Source: CAZJYI01 sp964550025
GTDB taxonomy: Bacteria > Verrucomicrobiota > Kiritimatiellia > UBA8416 > CAYOBW01
Reading direction: 5' to 3'
NCBI GenBank assembly: GCA_964550025.1
Contig: CAZJYI010000052.1
Coordinates: 4,361-68,360 of the forward strand
Length of the DNA stretch: 64,000 bases
The notes beneath the pieces were generated by a model. It was given only the letters and a program-made list of their open reading frames with translations. It had not been told where the DNA came from and did no database searches. The translations under genes were made by a program, and so were the position numbers. Shown here piece by piece: positions 50,511 through 59,233 of the stretch. Numbering within the stretch: position 1 is the first letter of the stretch; every line of letters starts with the position of its first letter.

Positions 50511-50953
50511 GGTGCTTTGGGATTCGGAGGGGTGCCTTTCTTGAGCGTCATCGGACTCGCCGGAACCTCGTTGGCCGCAAGACCGGCTTTGGCTATGGCG
50601 AACTCGATGTTCTTGCGCGCCGTCTTCATGCTGTCGTAGGTCACGGTAACGACGTGACGCGACGTGTCGGTATGGATTTCACGAACGTTCTCCGGAAGCA
50701 CTTTCTTGTTGGCAGGTATCGCCGCAACGCTGTAGGTCAGCGTAACCGTGTCTCCGGCGGTATTCGTGGCGATGGACATGACGTTTTTGGCGGGAACGGC
50801 CAGCTCGGCCATCACGGCCGTCGTTGCGCGCCGTGCCAACACGCCGTTCGTCATGCCGGGAACGTGAATATCAAAGGTAAGGATGTCACGGCGCCGGCAG
50901 CCGCACAGGACCACCGCCACCGCCATAATGGCCACAAACATACGCACTTTCAT
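50507..50953 (-). CDS. Lipoprotein with heavy-metal-associated-like fold, no metal Cys pair
   Basis: A protein of 148 residues. The signal MKVRMFVAIMAVAVVLCGC ends in a lipobox (Cys19). Two beta-alpha-beta segments follow the HMA ferredoxin-like pattern: LTFDIHVPGMTNGVLARRAT leads to DTVTLTYS, and HVVTVTYDSMKTARKNIEFA leads to IAKAGLAANEVP. The CxxC metal site is absent; the first segment has GMTN where GMTC would be. It may bind without metal or act as a scaffold. An ATG 4 codons upstream is an alternative; neither start has a clear ribosome site. Confidence 0.7.
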   Translation of the reverse strand: MKVRMFVAIMAVAVVLCGCRRRDILTFDIHVPGMTNGVLARRATTAVMAELAVPAKNVMSIATNTAGDTVTLTYSVAAIPANKKVLPENVREIHTDTSRHVVTVTYDSMKTARKNIEFAIAKAGLAANEVPASPMTLKKGTPPNPKAP

Positions 50954-51103
50954 GACAGGGAACATAGCAACGGGGGCGGCGGGGAGTCAAGCAAGGGCGA
51001 AGATTGTGACTTTGCCAAGCGCGGGGCAGCGTGCTATCGTTCCCAGTCGGTTGCGGGGTGGGAACCCTATCGACCGGCCAATCCGCAAGCAACAGGAGAC
51101 ATC

Positions 51104-52771
51104 ATGAACAGCGACAGCATTAAGAAGGGCCTCGAGCGCGCACCCCATCGCAGCCTGCTCCGCGCCACGGGACTGACGGGCGATGACTTCGGCAAGCCCT
51201 TTATCGCGGTGTGCAACTCGTTCACCCAGATCATCCCGGGCCACGTGCACCTGAACACGGTTGGTGAGTACATCAAGCGGCACATCCGCAAGGCCGGAGC
51301 TGTTCCCTTCGAGTTCAACACGATCGGAATCTGCGACGGCGTGGCCATGGGGCACAGGGGCATGAAGTACTCCCTCCCGAGCCGCGAGTTGATCGCCGAC
51401 AGTGTTGAATCAATGGTCAGCGCGCATTGCTTTGACGCGATGGTGTGCATCCCCAACTGCGACAAGATCGTCCCCGGCATGCTCATGGGCGCCATCCGGG
51501 CCAACATCCCGACGTTGATGGTCAGCGGCGGTCCCATGAAAGCGGGCAAGACGAGTGACGGCCGCACCGTGGACCTGATCAGCGTGTTCGAAGGCGTCGC
51601 CGCCTGCGGTGCGGGCAAGATGACCGAGGAGGAACTCCTCGACGTGGAGGAGAATGCCTGCCCCACGTGCGGTTCCTGCTCCGGGATGTTCACGGCAAAC
51701 TCGATGAACTGTCTGTGCGAGGCGATCGGGATGGCCTTACCGGGCAACGGCTCCATTCTCGCCGTGGATACCGCGCGAAAGAAGCTCTATCGCCAGGCCG
51801 CCCGACGCATTGTCGAGATGGCCCTCGCCGAGGGGCCCAGGCCGCGGGACATCATCACGCGCGACGCCATTGACAATGCCTTCGCGGTGGATATGGCCAT
51901 GGGCGGCAGCACCAACACCGTACTGCACACGCTGGCGATCGCGCACGAAGCCGGAGTGGCGTACGACCTGGACAGGATCAACGCCATCTCCGGAAAGTGT
52001 CCGAACATCTGCAAGGTCGCCCCGTCATCGGGTTTCCACATGGAAGACGTCGACCGCGCCGGCGGAATCAGCGCCATCATCAGAGAGATATCGAACGTCA
52101 AGGGGTTGATCAAAGGACAAGCGATGACGGTGACGGGCAAGTCGCTGAAGCGCAACGTGTCACGCGCGAAGATTCTCGACACGGAAGTGATCCGAACGTT
52201 GGACAACGCCTATTCGCAGGACGGCGGCCTGACCATTCTGCGTGGCAACCTGGCGGAAGGCGGGGCGGTCGTCAAGAAGGCCGGCGTGGCCGACAGTATG
52301 CTCGAGTTCGTCGGGAAAGCGGTCATCTTCGACTCCCAGGAGGAAGCCTGCGAAGGCATCCTGAAGGGGGCGGTCAAGCCGGGTCACGTAGTGGTTATCC
52401 GCTATGAGGGGCCGCAAGGCGGCCCCGGCATGCAGGAGATGCTGGCGCCCACGTCGTATATCATGGGCCAGGGACTGGGCGAGAGTGTGGCGCTGATTAC
52501 GGATGGGCGGTTCTCGGGCGGCACGCGAGGCGCCTGCATCGGACACGTTTCGCCGGAGGCCGCCGAAGGCGGGCTGATCGGCCTGCTGCGCGACGGCGAC
52601 ACGATTCGCATCGACATCCCCGGCCACCTGCTGGAAGCCGAGGTGCCGCAGGATGAAATCGAGAGACGGCGCGCCGAGCTCCCGCCGTTCACGCCCAAGA
52701 TCACGACCGGATACCTGCACCGGTATGCGCGGCTCGTACGCAATGCCGGTACGGGCGCCGTGTTGGGGTGA
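51104..52771 (+). CDS. ilvD: Dihydroxy-acid dehydratase
   Basis: An iron-sulfur enzyme of branched-chain amino acid synthesis, 555 residues, dehydrating 2,3-dihydroxy acids to 2-keto acids. Cluster and active-site motifs are VCIPNCDKIVPGMLMGA (Cys119), NACPTCGSCSGMFTANSMNC and GFHMEDVDRAGG. The C-terminal part has RFSGGTRGACIGHVSPEAAEGG with the catalytic Ser segment. AGGAGA precedes ATG 51104; the longer upstream frame is antisense to the lipoprotein gene. It is divergent from the lipoprotein-xerD-rnc cluster. Confidence 0.96.
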   Translation: MNSDSIKKGLERAPHRSLLRATGLTGDDFGKPFIAVCNSFTQIIPGHVHLNTVGEYIKRHIRKAGAVPFEFNTIGICDGVAMGHRGMKYSLPSRELIADSVESMVSAHCFDAMVCIPNCDKIVPGMLMGAIRANIPTLMVSGGPMKAGKTSDGRTVDLISVFEGVAACGAGKMTEEELLDVEENACPTCGSCSGMFTANSMNCLCEAIGMALPGNGSILAVDTARKKLYRQAARRIVEMALAEGPRPRDIITRDAIDNAFAVDMAMGGSTNTVLHTLAIAHEAGVAYDLDRINAISGKCPNICKVAPSSGFHMEDVDRAGGISAIIREISNVKGLIKGQAMTVTGKSLKRNVSRAKILDTEVIRTLDNAYSQDGGLTILRGNLAEGGAVVKKAGVADSMLEFVGKAVIFDSQEEACEGILKGAVKPGHVVVIRYEGPQGGPGMQEMLAPTSYIMGQGLGESVALITDGRFSGGTRGACIGHVSPEAAEGGLIGLLRDGDTIRIDIPGHLLEAEVPQDEIERRRAELPPFTPKITTGYLHRYARLVRNAGTGAVLG

Positions 52772-52777
52772 GGCGGG

Positions 52778-52875
52778 TGGTCAGTGGTCAGTGACCAGTG
52801 ATCAGTGAACAGTGGTCAGTGATCAGTGGGCAGTGATCAGTGGGCGGTGGGCGGAGACAGTGATCGGTCATCGGT
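52778..52875. repeat. GTGATCAGTGG-type degenerate tandem repeat
   Basis: About nine copies of GTCAGTGATCAG-like words follow the ilvD stop at once. The word is self-complementary (TGATCA), so the array can fold. A second array of the same word with inverted arms lies at 54.6-54.8 kb. There are no unique spacers, so it is not CRISPR. Confidence 0.75.
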
Positions 52876-52900
52876 GGCCTGACATCAGCGGCTGGGCGGA

Positions 52901-54151
52901 ATGAAACGTGTTGCTTTCAAGACGGTTGGATGCCGCCTGAACCAGGCCGAGACGGCACAGATGGCGGCCGGTCTGGAAGCTGCCGGCTACTGCGTGGTCC
53001 CGTTTGGCGAGGCCTGCGACGTCGGTGTCGTTCACACGTGCAGCATCACCGAAAACGCCGTCCGGAAGTGTCTCCGCCTGGCGCGCACGCTGCGGCGTCA
53101 GCCGTCACATCCCGTGGTCGTCCTCGCGGGGTGTGCGGTTGAGGCGGGCGCGGAGGATCTGCTTGAGCGCTCCGGCGCGGACCTCGTTGTCGGCCAGCTC
53201 GACAAGATGCGTCTGCCCGAAGTGCTGGCGGAGCTTGACGATGGGTTTCGCGGTCCGCCCGCCCCGGACGCCTCCGTACCCACGCCGCGTTTCGACACCA
53301 CGCGCGCCCTGGTCAAGGTCCAGGATGGTTGCGATTTCCGCTGCGCCTACTGCATCGTTCCGTATGCCCGGCACACGCCGGTCAGCAGGCCGTTCGGCGA
53401 CGTGCTCGACGAGGTCAAACGCCTGAGCGACGACGGCTATCGCGAGGTCGTCGTTACCGGCGCAAACCTCGGATGCTATCGGGACGGGCAGCACGATCTC
53501 GTTGATCTTCTCGCGGCCATGGAGTCCGTCGCGGGAATTGCGCGGATCCGGCTGAGCTCGATCGAGCTCTCGACGACGGAGCGGCGCATTGTCGACTTCA
53601 TGGCTGCATCGCGCAAGCTCTGCAACTACCTCCACCTCCCCCTGCAGAGCGGAGACGACAGCGTTTTGCGCGCCATGGGGCGGCGCTATTCGGTCGAGGA
53701 ATACAGGGCCGCGGTCCGGTACGCCGTCGAGCGCATCCCTTCTCTCGGGCTCGGCACCGACATCATCGTCGGGTTTCCCGGTGAGGACAAGCAAGCGTTC
53801 GAGAACACGCTGCGCCTGGTGTCGGACCTGCCGTTCAGCAATCTCCACGTCTTTCCCTACAGCCGCCGCCCGGGTACGCGAGCGGCCGAGATGCCGGATA
53901 GCGTGCCCCCCGCGACGAAGAAAGAACGCTCGGCGACCCTCACGGCGCTGGGCAATCGCAAGCGCCTGCGGTTCGCGGAGAGCTTCATCGGCAGGAGCGT
54001 GTCAATCCTGGTTGAGCGCCTTTCCGGAGACGGCGAAGGAACCGGCTGGACAGGCGAGTATGTCGAGGCGCGGGTCCATCGGCCGGGATTGGCGGTCAAC
54101 GACATCGTAGGCTTCCAACCGTCGCGATGCGTCGACGGCGCGCTGGAGTAA
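52901..54151 (+). CDS. mtaB: tRNA t6A37 methylthiotransferase (MtaB-type)
   Basis: A radical SAM enzyme of 416 residues converting t6A37 to ms2t6A37 in tRNAs reading ANN codons. The N-terminal UPF0004 domain has Cys11 (TVGCRLNQ), Cys47 (HTCSIT) and Cys78 (LAGCAVE). The radical SAM cluster is GCDFRCAYC (Cys144, Cys148, Cys151). LHLPLQSGDDSVLRAMGRRY is the family signature, and a TRAM-like end closes the protein (SILVERLSGDGEGTGWTGEY). The TVGCRLNQ start separates MtaB from MiaB and RimO. Confidence 0.9.
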   Translation: MKRVAFKTVGCRLNQAETAQMAAGLEAAGYCVVPFGEACDVGVVHTCSITENAVRKCLRLARTLRRQPSHPVVVLAGCAVEAGAEDLLERSGADLVVGQLDKMRLPEVLAELDDGFRGPPAPDASVPTPRFDTTRALVKVQDGCDFRCAYCIVPYARHTPVSRPFGDVLDEVKRLSDDGYREVVVTGANLGCYRDGQHDLVDLLAAMESVAGIARIRLSSIELSTTERRIVDFMAASRKLCNYLHLPLQSGDDSVLRAMGRRYSVEEYRAAVRYAVERIPSLGLGTDIIVGFPGEDKQAFENTLRLVSDLPFSNLHVFPYSRRPGTRAAEMPDSVPPATKKERSATLTALGNRKRLRFAESFIGRSVSILVERLSGDGEGTGWTGEYVEARVHRPGLAVNDIVGFQPSRCVDGALE

Positions 54152-54292
54152 AGGTTTTTCTTGCGTAAGTGGTTCATATTGTGTCAAATGCGTAATCGGT
54201 CATCGTTACACGGGTAGGTACGACTTCAGTGTCTAGTCGCCCTGCGGATGCCAGATTGCCGGGTACGTCACTTTAGCTGCAAGGGAGGAGCC

Positions 54293-54574
54293 ATGACCAA
54301 ACGAGAGTTGGTTGTCCGCATATCCAAGGAAACGGGCATTGTCCAGGAAGACGTTCATGCCGTCATTCAGAAGACGCTGGACTACATCACCGAAGCCCTC
54401 GTGCAAGGCGACCACATCGAGTTCCGCGATTTCGGCGTGTTCGAGGTCACGACACGCAAGTCCAGGATTGGGCGGAATCCCAGGAAGCCTGAAGACGTCG
54501 TTCAGATCCCTGAACGCAAGGTCGTCAAGTTCAAGGCCGGTAAGAAGATGAAGGAACGCGTCCTGGGAAGCTAG
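54293..54574 (+). CDS. HU/IHF-family DNA-binding protein
   Basis: A protein of 93 residues from ATG 54293, preceded by the strong site AAGGGAGGAG. It has the HU fold: helices TKRELVVRISKETGIVQEDV and HAVIQKTLDYITEALVQGD, then the signature RDFGVFEVTTRKSRIGRNP with the DNA-intercalating RNP arm. It bends and compacts DNA as a dimer. The sequence does not separate HU from IHF. About 140 bases upstream hold no other gene. Confidence 0.94.
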   Translation: MTKRELVVRISKETGIVQEDVHAVIQKTLDYITEALVQGDHIEFRDFGVFEVTTRKSRIGRNPRKPEDVVQIPERKVVKFKAGKKMKERVLGS

Positions 54575-54621
54575 ATGACCGCCCACTGCCGGCTGCTGAA
54601 GAGGTCGCCGACGCCTCCGTG

Positions 54622-54766
54622 AAACCAGTGATCAGTTGTCAGTGATCAGTGGTGTCCAATACTGGCGCGATCCTCTCTCGTCCCTGGGAGAACACGGTCA
54701 CCGATCACCAATACCTGATGACCAATCACTGACAACTGATAACTGATCACTGATAACTGATCTCTT
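54622..54766. repeat. Inverted repeat of GTGATCAGTTGTCAGT-type words
   Basis: The left arm (54625-54653) reads CAGTGATCAGTTGTCAGTGA. The right arm (54720-54762) reads CACTGACAACTGATAACTGA, its near complement. The loop of about 65 bases is not coding. It lies between the HU gene and hisS and may interfere with or terminate transcription. Confidence 0.75.
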
Positions 54767-54794
54767 GCTCAATTGCCCAACTCGAGCTGACACA

Positions 54795-56093
54795 ATGCCT
54801 AATCCCTCAACATCATTCGGTCCGCCCCGTGGAATGCGCGACTTCTATCCTGACGACATGGTGAGACAGGACCGCCTGTTCGACGTCTGGCGGACGTCCG
54901 CGGAGCGCTTTGGATTCCAGCACTACGATGCCTGCGTGGTCGAGTCGCTCGAACTGCTCACGCGCAAAGCAGGCGAGGAGATCACGCGGCAGATCTACGC
55001 GTTCGAGGACAAGAGCGGCCGCCACCTCGCCCTGCGCCCCGAGATGACACCGACCCTTGCCCGCATGGTTGCCGCCAGGCAGTCGGCGCTCGGCTCCCCT
55101 CTGCGGTGGTACACCATTGCCCAGTGTTTCCGCTACGAGCGGATGACCCGCGGCCGCAAGCGCGAGCACTACCAATGGAACCTGGACGTTGTCGGCGAAA
55201 CGGCCGTCACGGCTGAGGCGGAAGTCATCGCCACGGCCATCCGTGCCTTGCGGGCACTGGGGCTGGGGCCTGAGGACGTCGTCGTCCTGTTCAGCAGTCG
55301 TGCTCTGTTGGCCGACCTCCTGACCCGTCTGGGAATTGCCGAAGCGCACCACGCCGCCACCTTCCTGGCACTCGACAAGCGCGGCAAGGTGAGCGACGAG
55401 GAGATCGGCGAATTGCTGGTCTCCGAAGGCCTTGACGGCGACACCGTACGAAACGTCTTTGACCTCATGGCTATCGAGTCTCTCGCGGACGCGCGCGACG
55501 TCCTCAAGGAAAACACCCCGTCACTTCAACGGGTCGCGGAGTTTGTCGATATCCTGGGCGTGCACGGGATTGCCGATGCCGCGCGTTTCGACATCTCGGT
55601 CATCCGGGGGCTGGCCTACTACACCGGCATCGTGTTCGAGGCGTTTGACGCGGAGCGGAAATTCCGCGCCGTTTTCGGTGGCGGGCGCTACGACAACCTG
55701 CTGGCCCAGGTTGGCGGGAAGCCCATGTCCGGTGTCGGGCTGGGGTTCGGCGACGTGGTGATTGAGGAGATCCTCGCGGACCGGGGGCAGGCGCCGGAGC
55801 GCCGGGGCGCCGACGTCTACGTCGCCTACATGCAGCCGGAGCAACGCGACACGGCCGTGCGCGTCGCGAATGCTCTGCGACAACGCGGGCAGTCCGTCGC
55901 CATGGCGCTGGCCCCCGACCGAAAGGCCAAACGTGTCTTTTCCCAGGCTGACAGGGGCGGCTATAGGAACGCGATCTACATCGGTCCGGACGATGTGGCC
56001 GCCGGCGCCATCCGCATCAAGGACCTCGCCTTGCGGGAGGAGGAGACGGTGCGGTTGGAGGAGCTGGTTTCAGAGAGGGGAAATGATGAATGA
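54795..56093 (+). CDS. hisS: Histidyl-tRNA synthetase
   Basis: A class II aminoacyl-tRNA synthetase of 432 residues. ATG 54795 (MPNPSTSFGPPRGMRDFYPD) is chosen over one 10 codons upstream because the family's PRGMRDF motif 1 region begins there. Motif 2 is TIAQCFRYERMTRGRKREHY with QWNLD; the histidine-specific motifs are RGLAYYTGIVFE and GGGRYDNLLAQVGG. Motif 3 is MSGVGLGFGDVV. An anticodon-binding domain ends the protein. The last codons and TGA are part of an inverted repeat shared with the aspS 3' side. Confidence 0.96.
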   Translation: MPNPSTSFGPPRGMRDFYPDDMVRQDRLFDVWRTSAERFGFQHYDACVVESLELLTRKAGEEITRQIYAFEDKSGRHLALRPEMTPTLARMVAARQSALGSPLRWYTIAQCFRYERMTRGRKREHYQWNLDVVGETAVTAEAEVIATAIRALRALGLGPEDVVVLFSSRALLADLLTRLGIAEAHHAATFLALDKRGKVSDEEIGELLVSEGLDGDTVRNVFDLMAIESLADARDVLKENTPSLQRVAEFVDILGVHGIADAARFDISVIRGLAYYTGIVFEAFDAERKFRAVFGGGRYDNLLAQVGGKPMSGVGLGFGDVVIEEILADRGQAPERRGADVYVAYMQPEQRDTAVRVANALRQRGQSVAMALAPDRKAKRVFSQADRGGYRNAIYIGPDDVAAGAIRIKDLALREEETVRLEELVSERGNDE

Positions 56094-56201
56094 TGAATGC
56101 TGAACAACGAATGATGAAGTCCAGACGCAAGCGGCGAGGCCAGTCTCCGCCCCACTTCAGCCTTCATCATTCAGCGTTCGACGTTCGACATTTCCCCTCT
56201 C
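56073..56201. repeat. Inverted repeat covering the hisS stop and reaching the aspS stop
   Basis: GAGAGGGGAAATG (56073-56085) pairs perfectly with CATTTCCCCTCTC (56189-56201). GATGAATGATGAATGCTGAA-type words on the left match TTCATCATTCAGCG on the right. The left arm codes for the last residues of HisS, and the right end stops 4 bp before the aspS stop codon. The two genes converge here, so it may act as a two-way terminator. Confidence 0.75.
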
Positions 56202-56204
56202 CCG

Positions 56205-57983
56205 CTACTCCCCCATCGGCAACTCCAGCTTGAGGTGCAGTTCCCGCAACTGGCGCGGGGAGGCTTCCGACGGAGAGCCCATCATCAGGTCCTGCGCGCG
56301 CTGGTTCATGGGGAAGGCGATGATTTCACGGATGTTGGATTCCTCGGCGAGCAGCATCACGATGCGGTCCACGCCGGGTGCGATTCCGCCGTGAGGCGGG
56401 GCCCCGTACTTGAACGCGTTGAGCATGAACGAGAAGTTCGATTCGACCTGCTCGCGCGAATAGCCCGCGATCTCGAACGCGCGGTACATGATGCCACGGC
56501 TGTGGTTTCGTATTGCACCGCTCGAAAGTTCGATTCCGTTGCAGACGATGTCGTACTGAAAGGCCTTCACATCGAGGGGCGCCTGGTTCTCGAGCGCTTC
56601 CAGTCCGCCCTGCGGCATCGAGAACGGATTGTGCGAGAAGATGACGGTCTGCGTCTCTTCATCGAGCTCGAACATCGGAAAGTCCACGACCCAGCAGAAA
56701 CGGTAGACATCTTTCTCGACGATATCGAGATCGTTGCCGAGCTTCAGACGCAGATCACCGGTGATGCGGCTCGCCACCGCGGCCTTGTCACATACCAGGA
56801 AGACGACGTCCCCGGTGTTTACATCGCACTGGCTCGCCAGAGACGTGAGCTCGGTTTCGGTGAGGAACTTCGCTACCGGCCCTTTGATCTTCTCGGCGTC
56901 CCACACCAGGTATGCCAGGCCCCGCGAACCGATTGACTGCGCGTACTCAACGAGTTTGTCGAAGAAGCTGCGCGGCTTGTCGGCAATCTGCCGGACCGGG
57001 ATGGCCCGCACCACGGCGCCCTGCTCAACGGCGTTCTTGAACGCGTTGAATCCCGCGTTGCGAAAGACCTCGGTGACATCCACCATCTCGATCGGAATGC
57101 GCAGGTCAGGCTTGTCGCTGCCGTATTTCAGCATCGCCTCCGCATACGGAATGCGCCGGAAAGGAGTCTCGTCCACGGGCTTCTCTGTGAACTCATTGAA
57201 CACGCCGGCCAGAACGTCTTCGACCACCTCAAAGACATCGTCCTGGGTGACGTACGACATCTCTATGTCGAGTTGGTAGAACTCGCCCGGCGACCGGTCC
57301 GCCCGGGCGTCCTCGTCTCGAAAACAGGGCGCAATCTGGAAATACCGATCGAATCCGGCCACCATCAGAAGCTGCTTGAAGAGCTGCGGCGCCTGGGGCA
57401 GCGCGTAGAACTTGCCGGGGTGCACGCGGCTCGGCACGAGGTAGTCCCGCGCCCCTTCCGGAGAGCTGCACGTCAGGATGGGCGTCTGAAACTCCTGGAA
57501 GCCGTGTTCCAGCATGCGTCGCCGCAGGCTGGCGATGATCTGGGAGCGCAGCAGGACGTTCTCGTGCATGCGTTCCCGTCTCAGATCCAGGAAACGGTAC
57601 CGCAGGCGCAAGTCCTCAGGGCCGTCTTCCTCCCCGGCCAGGTGCAACGGCAACGTCTCCGCGGCACTCTCGATATGCACGGAGTCCGCGAGCAACTCTA
57701 CCTTTCCGGTAGGCAACTTGGGGTTGATGGTATCTTCCGAGCGCGGTTCGACTACGCCGGTTACGGTAATCACGCTCTCAGGCTTCAGGTGCTGGCACAT
57801 CTCGAAGAAGTCGCGGTCGGGCTGGACAACGACCTGGGTAACACCGTAGTGGTCGCGCAGATCGATAAACAGTAGACTGCCGTGATCCCTCTTTCGAAAG
57901 ACCCATCCCGAAAGCCGGCATTCCCGTCCCGCATCGTCAGGCCGCAGCTCGCCGCACGTATGGGTTCTGTACGGATGCTTCAT
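56205..57983 (-). CDS. aspS: Aspartyl-tRNA synthetase (bacterial type)
   Basis: A protein of 592 residues. The N-terminal OB-fold anticodon domain (CRLSGWVFRKRDHGSLLFID) is followed by the class II core (RFLDLRRERMHENVLLRSQI). QSPQLFKQ appears here as QAPQLFKQLLMVAGFDRYFQ. FRDEDARADRSPGEFYQLDI is motif 2, and the bacterial GAD insertion follows. The end GGIAPGVDRIVMLLAEESNI is motif 3. Whether it is discriminating or also charges tRNA-Asn cannot be told by eye. Confidence 0.96.
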   Translation of the reverse strand: MKHPYRTHTCGELRPDDAGRECRLSGWVFRKRDHGSLLFIDLRDHYGVTQVVVQPDRDFFEMCQHLKPESVITVTGVVEPRSEDTINPKLPTGKVELLADSVHIESAAETLPLHLAGEEDGPEDLRLRYRFLDLRRERMHENVLLRSQIIASLRRRMLEHGFQEFQTPILTCSSPEGARDYLVPSRVHPGKFYALPQAPQLFKQLLMVAGFDRYFQIAPCFRDEDARADRSPGEFYQLDIEMSYVTQDDVFEVVEDVLAGVFNEFTEKPVDETPFRRIPYAEAMLKYGSDKPDLRIPIEMVDVTEVFRNAGFNAFKNAVEQGAVVRAIPVRQIADKPRSFFDKLVEYAQSIGSRGLAYLVWDAEKIKGPVAKFLTETELTSLASQCDVNTGDVVFLVCDKAAVASRITGDLRLKLGNDLDIVEKDVYRFCWVVDFPMFELDEETQTVIFSHNPFSMPQGGLEALENQAPLDVKAFQYDIVCNGIELSSGAIRNHSRGIMYRAFEIAGYSREQVESNFSFMLNAFKYGAPPHGGIAPGVDRIVMLLAEESNIREIIAFPMNQRAQDLMMGSPSEASPRQLRELHLKLELPMGE

Positions 57984-58090
57984 CTGTCTCTCCCCGCGGC
58001 GGCAGAGCCGCGCCTAGGTATGGAGGTCTGGTCCACAAAAGCGCGCATACTAGACCAAAAGCCGAGGAGTTGCAGCAAGAAAAACGAGAC

Positions 58091-58253
58091 GTTACTCGCC
58101 CGGGGCGCATCTGCGATTTGGTACCGATATTGAGCCCTGACGCTTGGGAACCGCCTCACGGCGGCACTACAAACGGGTCAGCGTCTGTTTGTAGTGCGCT
58201 CGTAAGAGCGTATCCCGCCATGTGCACCAAATCGCAGATGCGCCCGTTACTCG
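58091..58253. mobile_element. MITE-like element with 20-bp inverted ends, inner REP pair and 8-bp flanking repeats
   Basis: GGGCGCATCTGCGATTTGGT (58103-58122) pairs perfectly with its complement (58226-58245). Inside are hairpin CCGCC-TCAC-GGCGG (58151-58164), CACTAC (58165-58170), GTAGTG (58191-58196) and hairpin CGCTC-GTAA-GAGCG (58197-58210). GTTACTCG flanks the element at 58091-58098 and 58246-58253, as a target duplication would. The right copy contains the TAA stop of the L,D-transpeptidase gene. Confidence 0.75.
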
Positions 58254-59203
58254 GTGATTGCAACGGCCGTCTTGGTGGGGACGAGCATGAAGAGCTCTTC
58301 GACGTCGCGGTTGCGCATGCGAACGCACCCGGCGCTTTCGGCCTTGCCGATGGAGGCCTCATCCGTAGTGCCGTGAATGCCGTAGCTGCGGACATCGGGA
58401 GTGTCTCCCGTCGCCCGGATCGCCATCCACCGGGAACCGAGTATGTTTTCGGGGTCTCCGTAGGGAATCTGTCTTCCGTCGGGGCGCCACCACACCGGGT
58501 TCTTCTGCTTGTCGCTGACGACGAATGTGCCAACGGGGGTCTTCCCATACTTCCCGGTGCCCACCGCATAGCGTTTGAAGAAGCGGTTGTTGAGCGACAG
58601 GACCAGATCACGCCGCGTTTTACTGACCTCAATCGAGAACGTGCCCCGCAGAATGCGAAAGCTGTCTCCCTCCTTGATCAGGTTCGGGTTCTGCAAATCG
58701 TTGCTCACCTGCACGAGCTCGATCGTCGTCCCGAATTTGCGTGCGATGCGCTGCACGGAATCCCCGCGCTGCACGATGTAGTCCACCTTCTCGGCCATCA
58801 CCATGGGAGTGGTCGCCAGGCGTATGTTGATGTTGCCGAGTCGGTGTTCCACCTCGGCCTGCACGCGGGCTGCAACCGGCTGCTCCAGGATGGCCAGGTA
58901 AGCCGCACGCGCGCCGGCCAGGTCCTCGCCTTCCTCGAGGGTCCGCGCGCGCTGCAATGCCTCGGATACGCCTGCCGCGGGCGCGGCCGGAGTGCCTTCG
59001 TTTTCACCGGGTTGCGGTTCGGCAATCAGGTCCTTGCCGGCCGGCTCACCGACGCCTGTGTCGGCATCGGTCGCTCGGCGCTCCCTCCCGGAGCGGATGA
59101 AGAGATGATAGAGAAGCCCCACGACGGCAGCCGCAAGCACAATCAGCAGTAGCCACGGTTTGCGCCTCGGGGATCGGAACTCGTCAATGTCCTTGACTCT
59201 CAT
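58247..59203 (-). CDS. L,D-transpeptidase (YkuD) with LysM domain
   Basis: A membrane-anchored cell-wall enzyme of 318 residues. A transmembrane helix covers about residues 17-35. LysM is at about 140-184 (DYIVQRGDSVQRIARKFGTT to KEGDSFRIL) and binds peptidoglycan. The YkuD catalytic domain is at about 187-318, with His277 in IHGTT and the nucleophile Cys293 in SAGCVRMRNRDVEEL. It would make 3-3 cross-links or attach proteins to peptidoglycan. The stop codon lies in the target duplication of a palindromic element; the gene itself is intact. Confidence 0.95.
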   Translation of the reverse strand: MRVKDIDEFRSPRRKPWLLLIVLAAAVVGLLYHLFIRSGRERRATDADTGVGEPAGKDLIAEPQPGENEGTPAAPAAGVSEALQRARTLEEGEDLAGARAAYLAILEQPVAARVQAEVEHRLGNINIRLATTPMVMAEKVDYIVQRGDSVQRIARKFGTTIELVQVSNDLQNPNLIKEGDSFRILRGTFSIEVSKTRRDLVLSLNNRFFKRYAVGTGKYGKTPVGTFVVSDKQKNPVWWRPDGRQIPYGDPENILGSRWMAIRATGDTPDVRSYGIHGTTDEASIGKAESAGCVRMRNRDVEELFMLVPTKTAVAITE

Positions 59204-59233
59204 TCCACATCCAGGCCGTGTCCGGTCTACGCA

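Noticed and set aside
50654..51103. 150-codon extension of IlvD upstream of 51104
   Set aside because: It is antisense to the lipoprotein gene and precedes a conserved family start with its own AGGAGA site.
52778..54766. Possible CRISPR array in the GTGATCAGT repeats
   Set aside because: The words are degenerate, 8-12 bases long, contiguous and without unique spacers; no cas genes are present.
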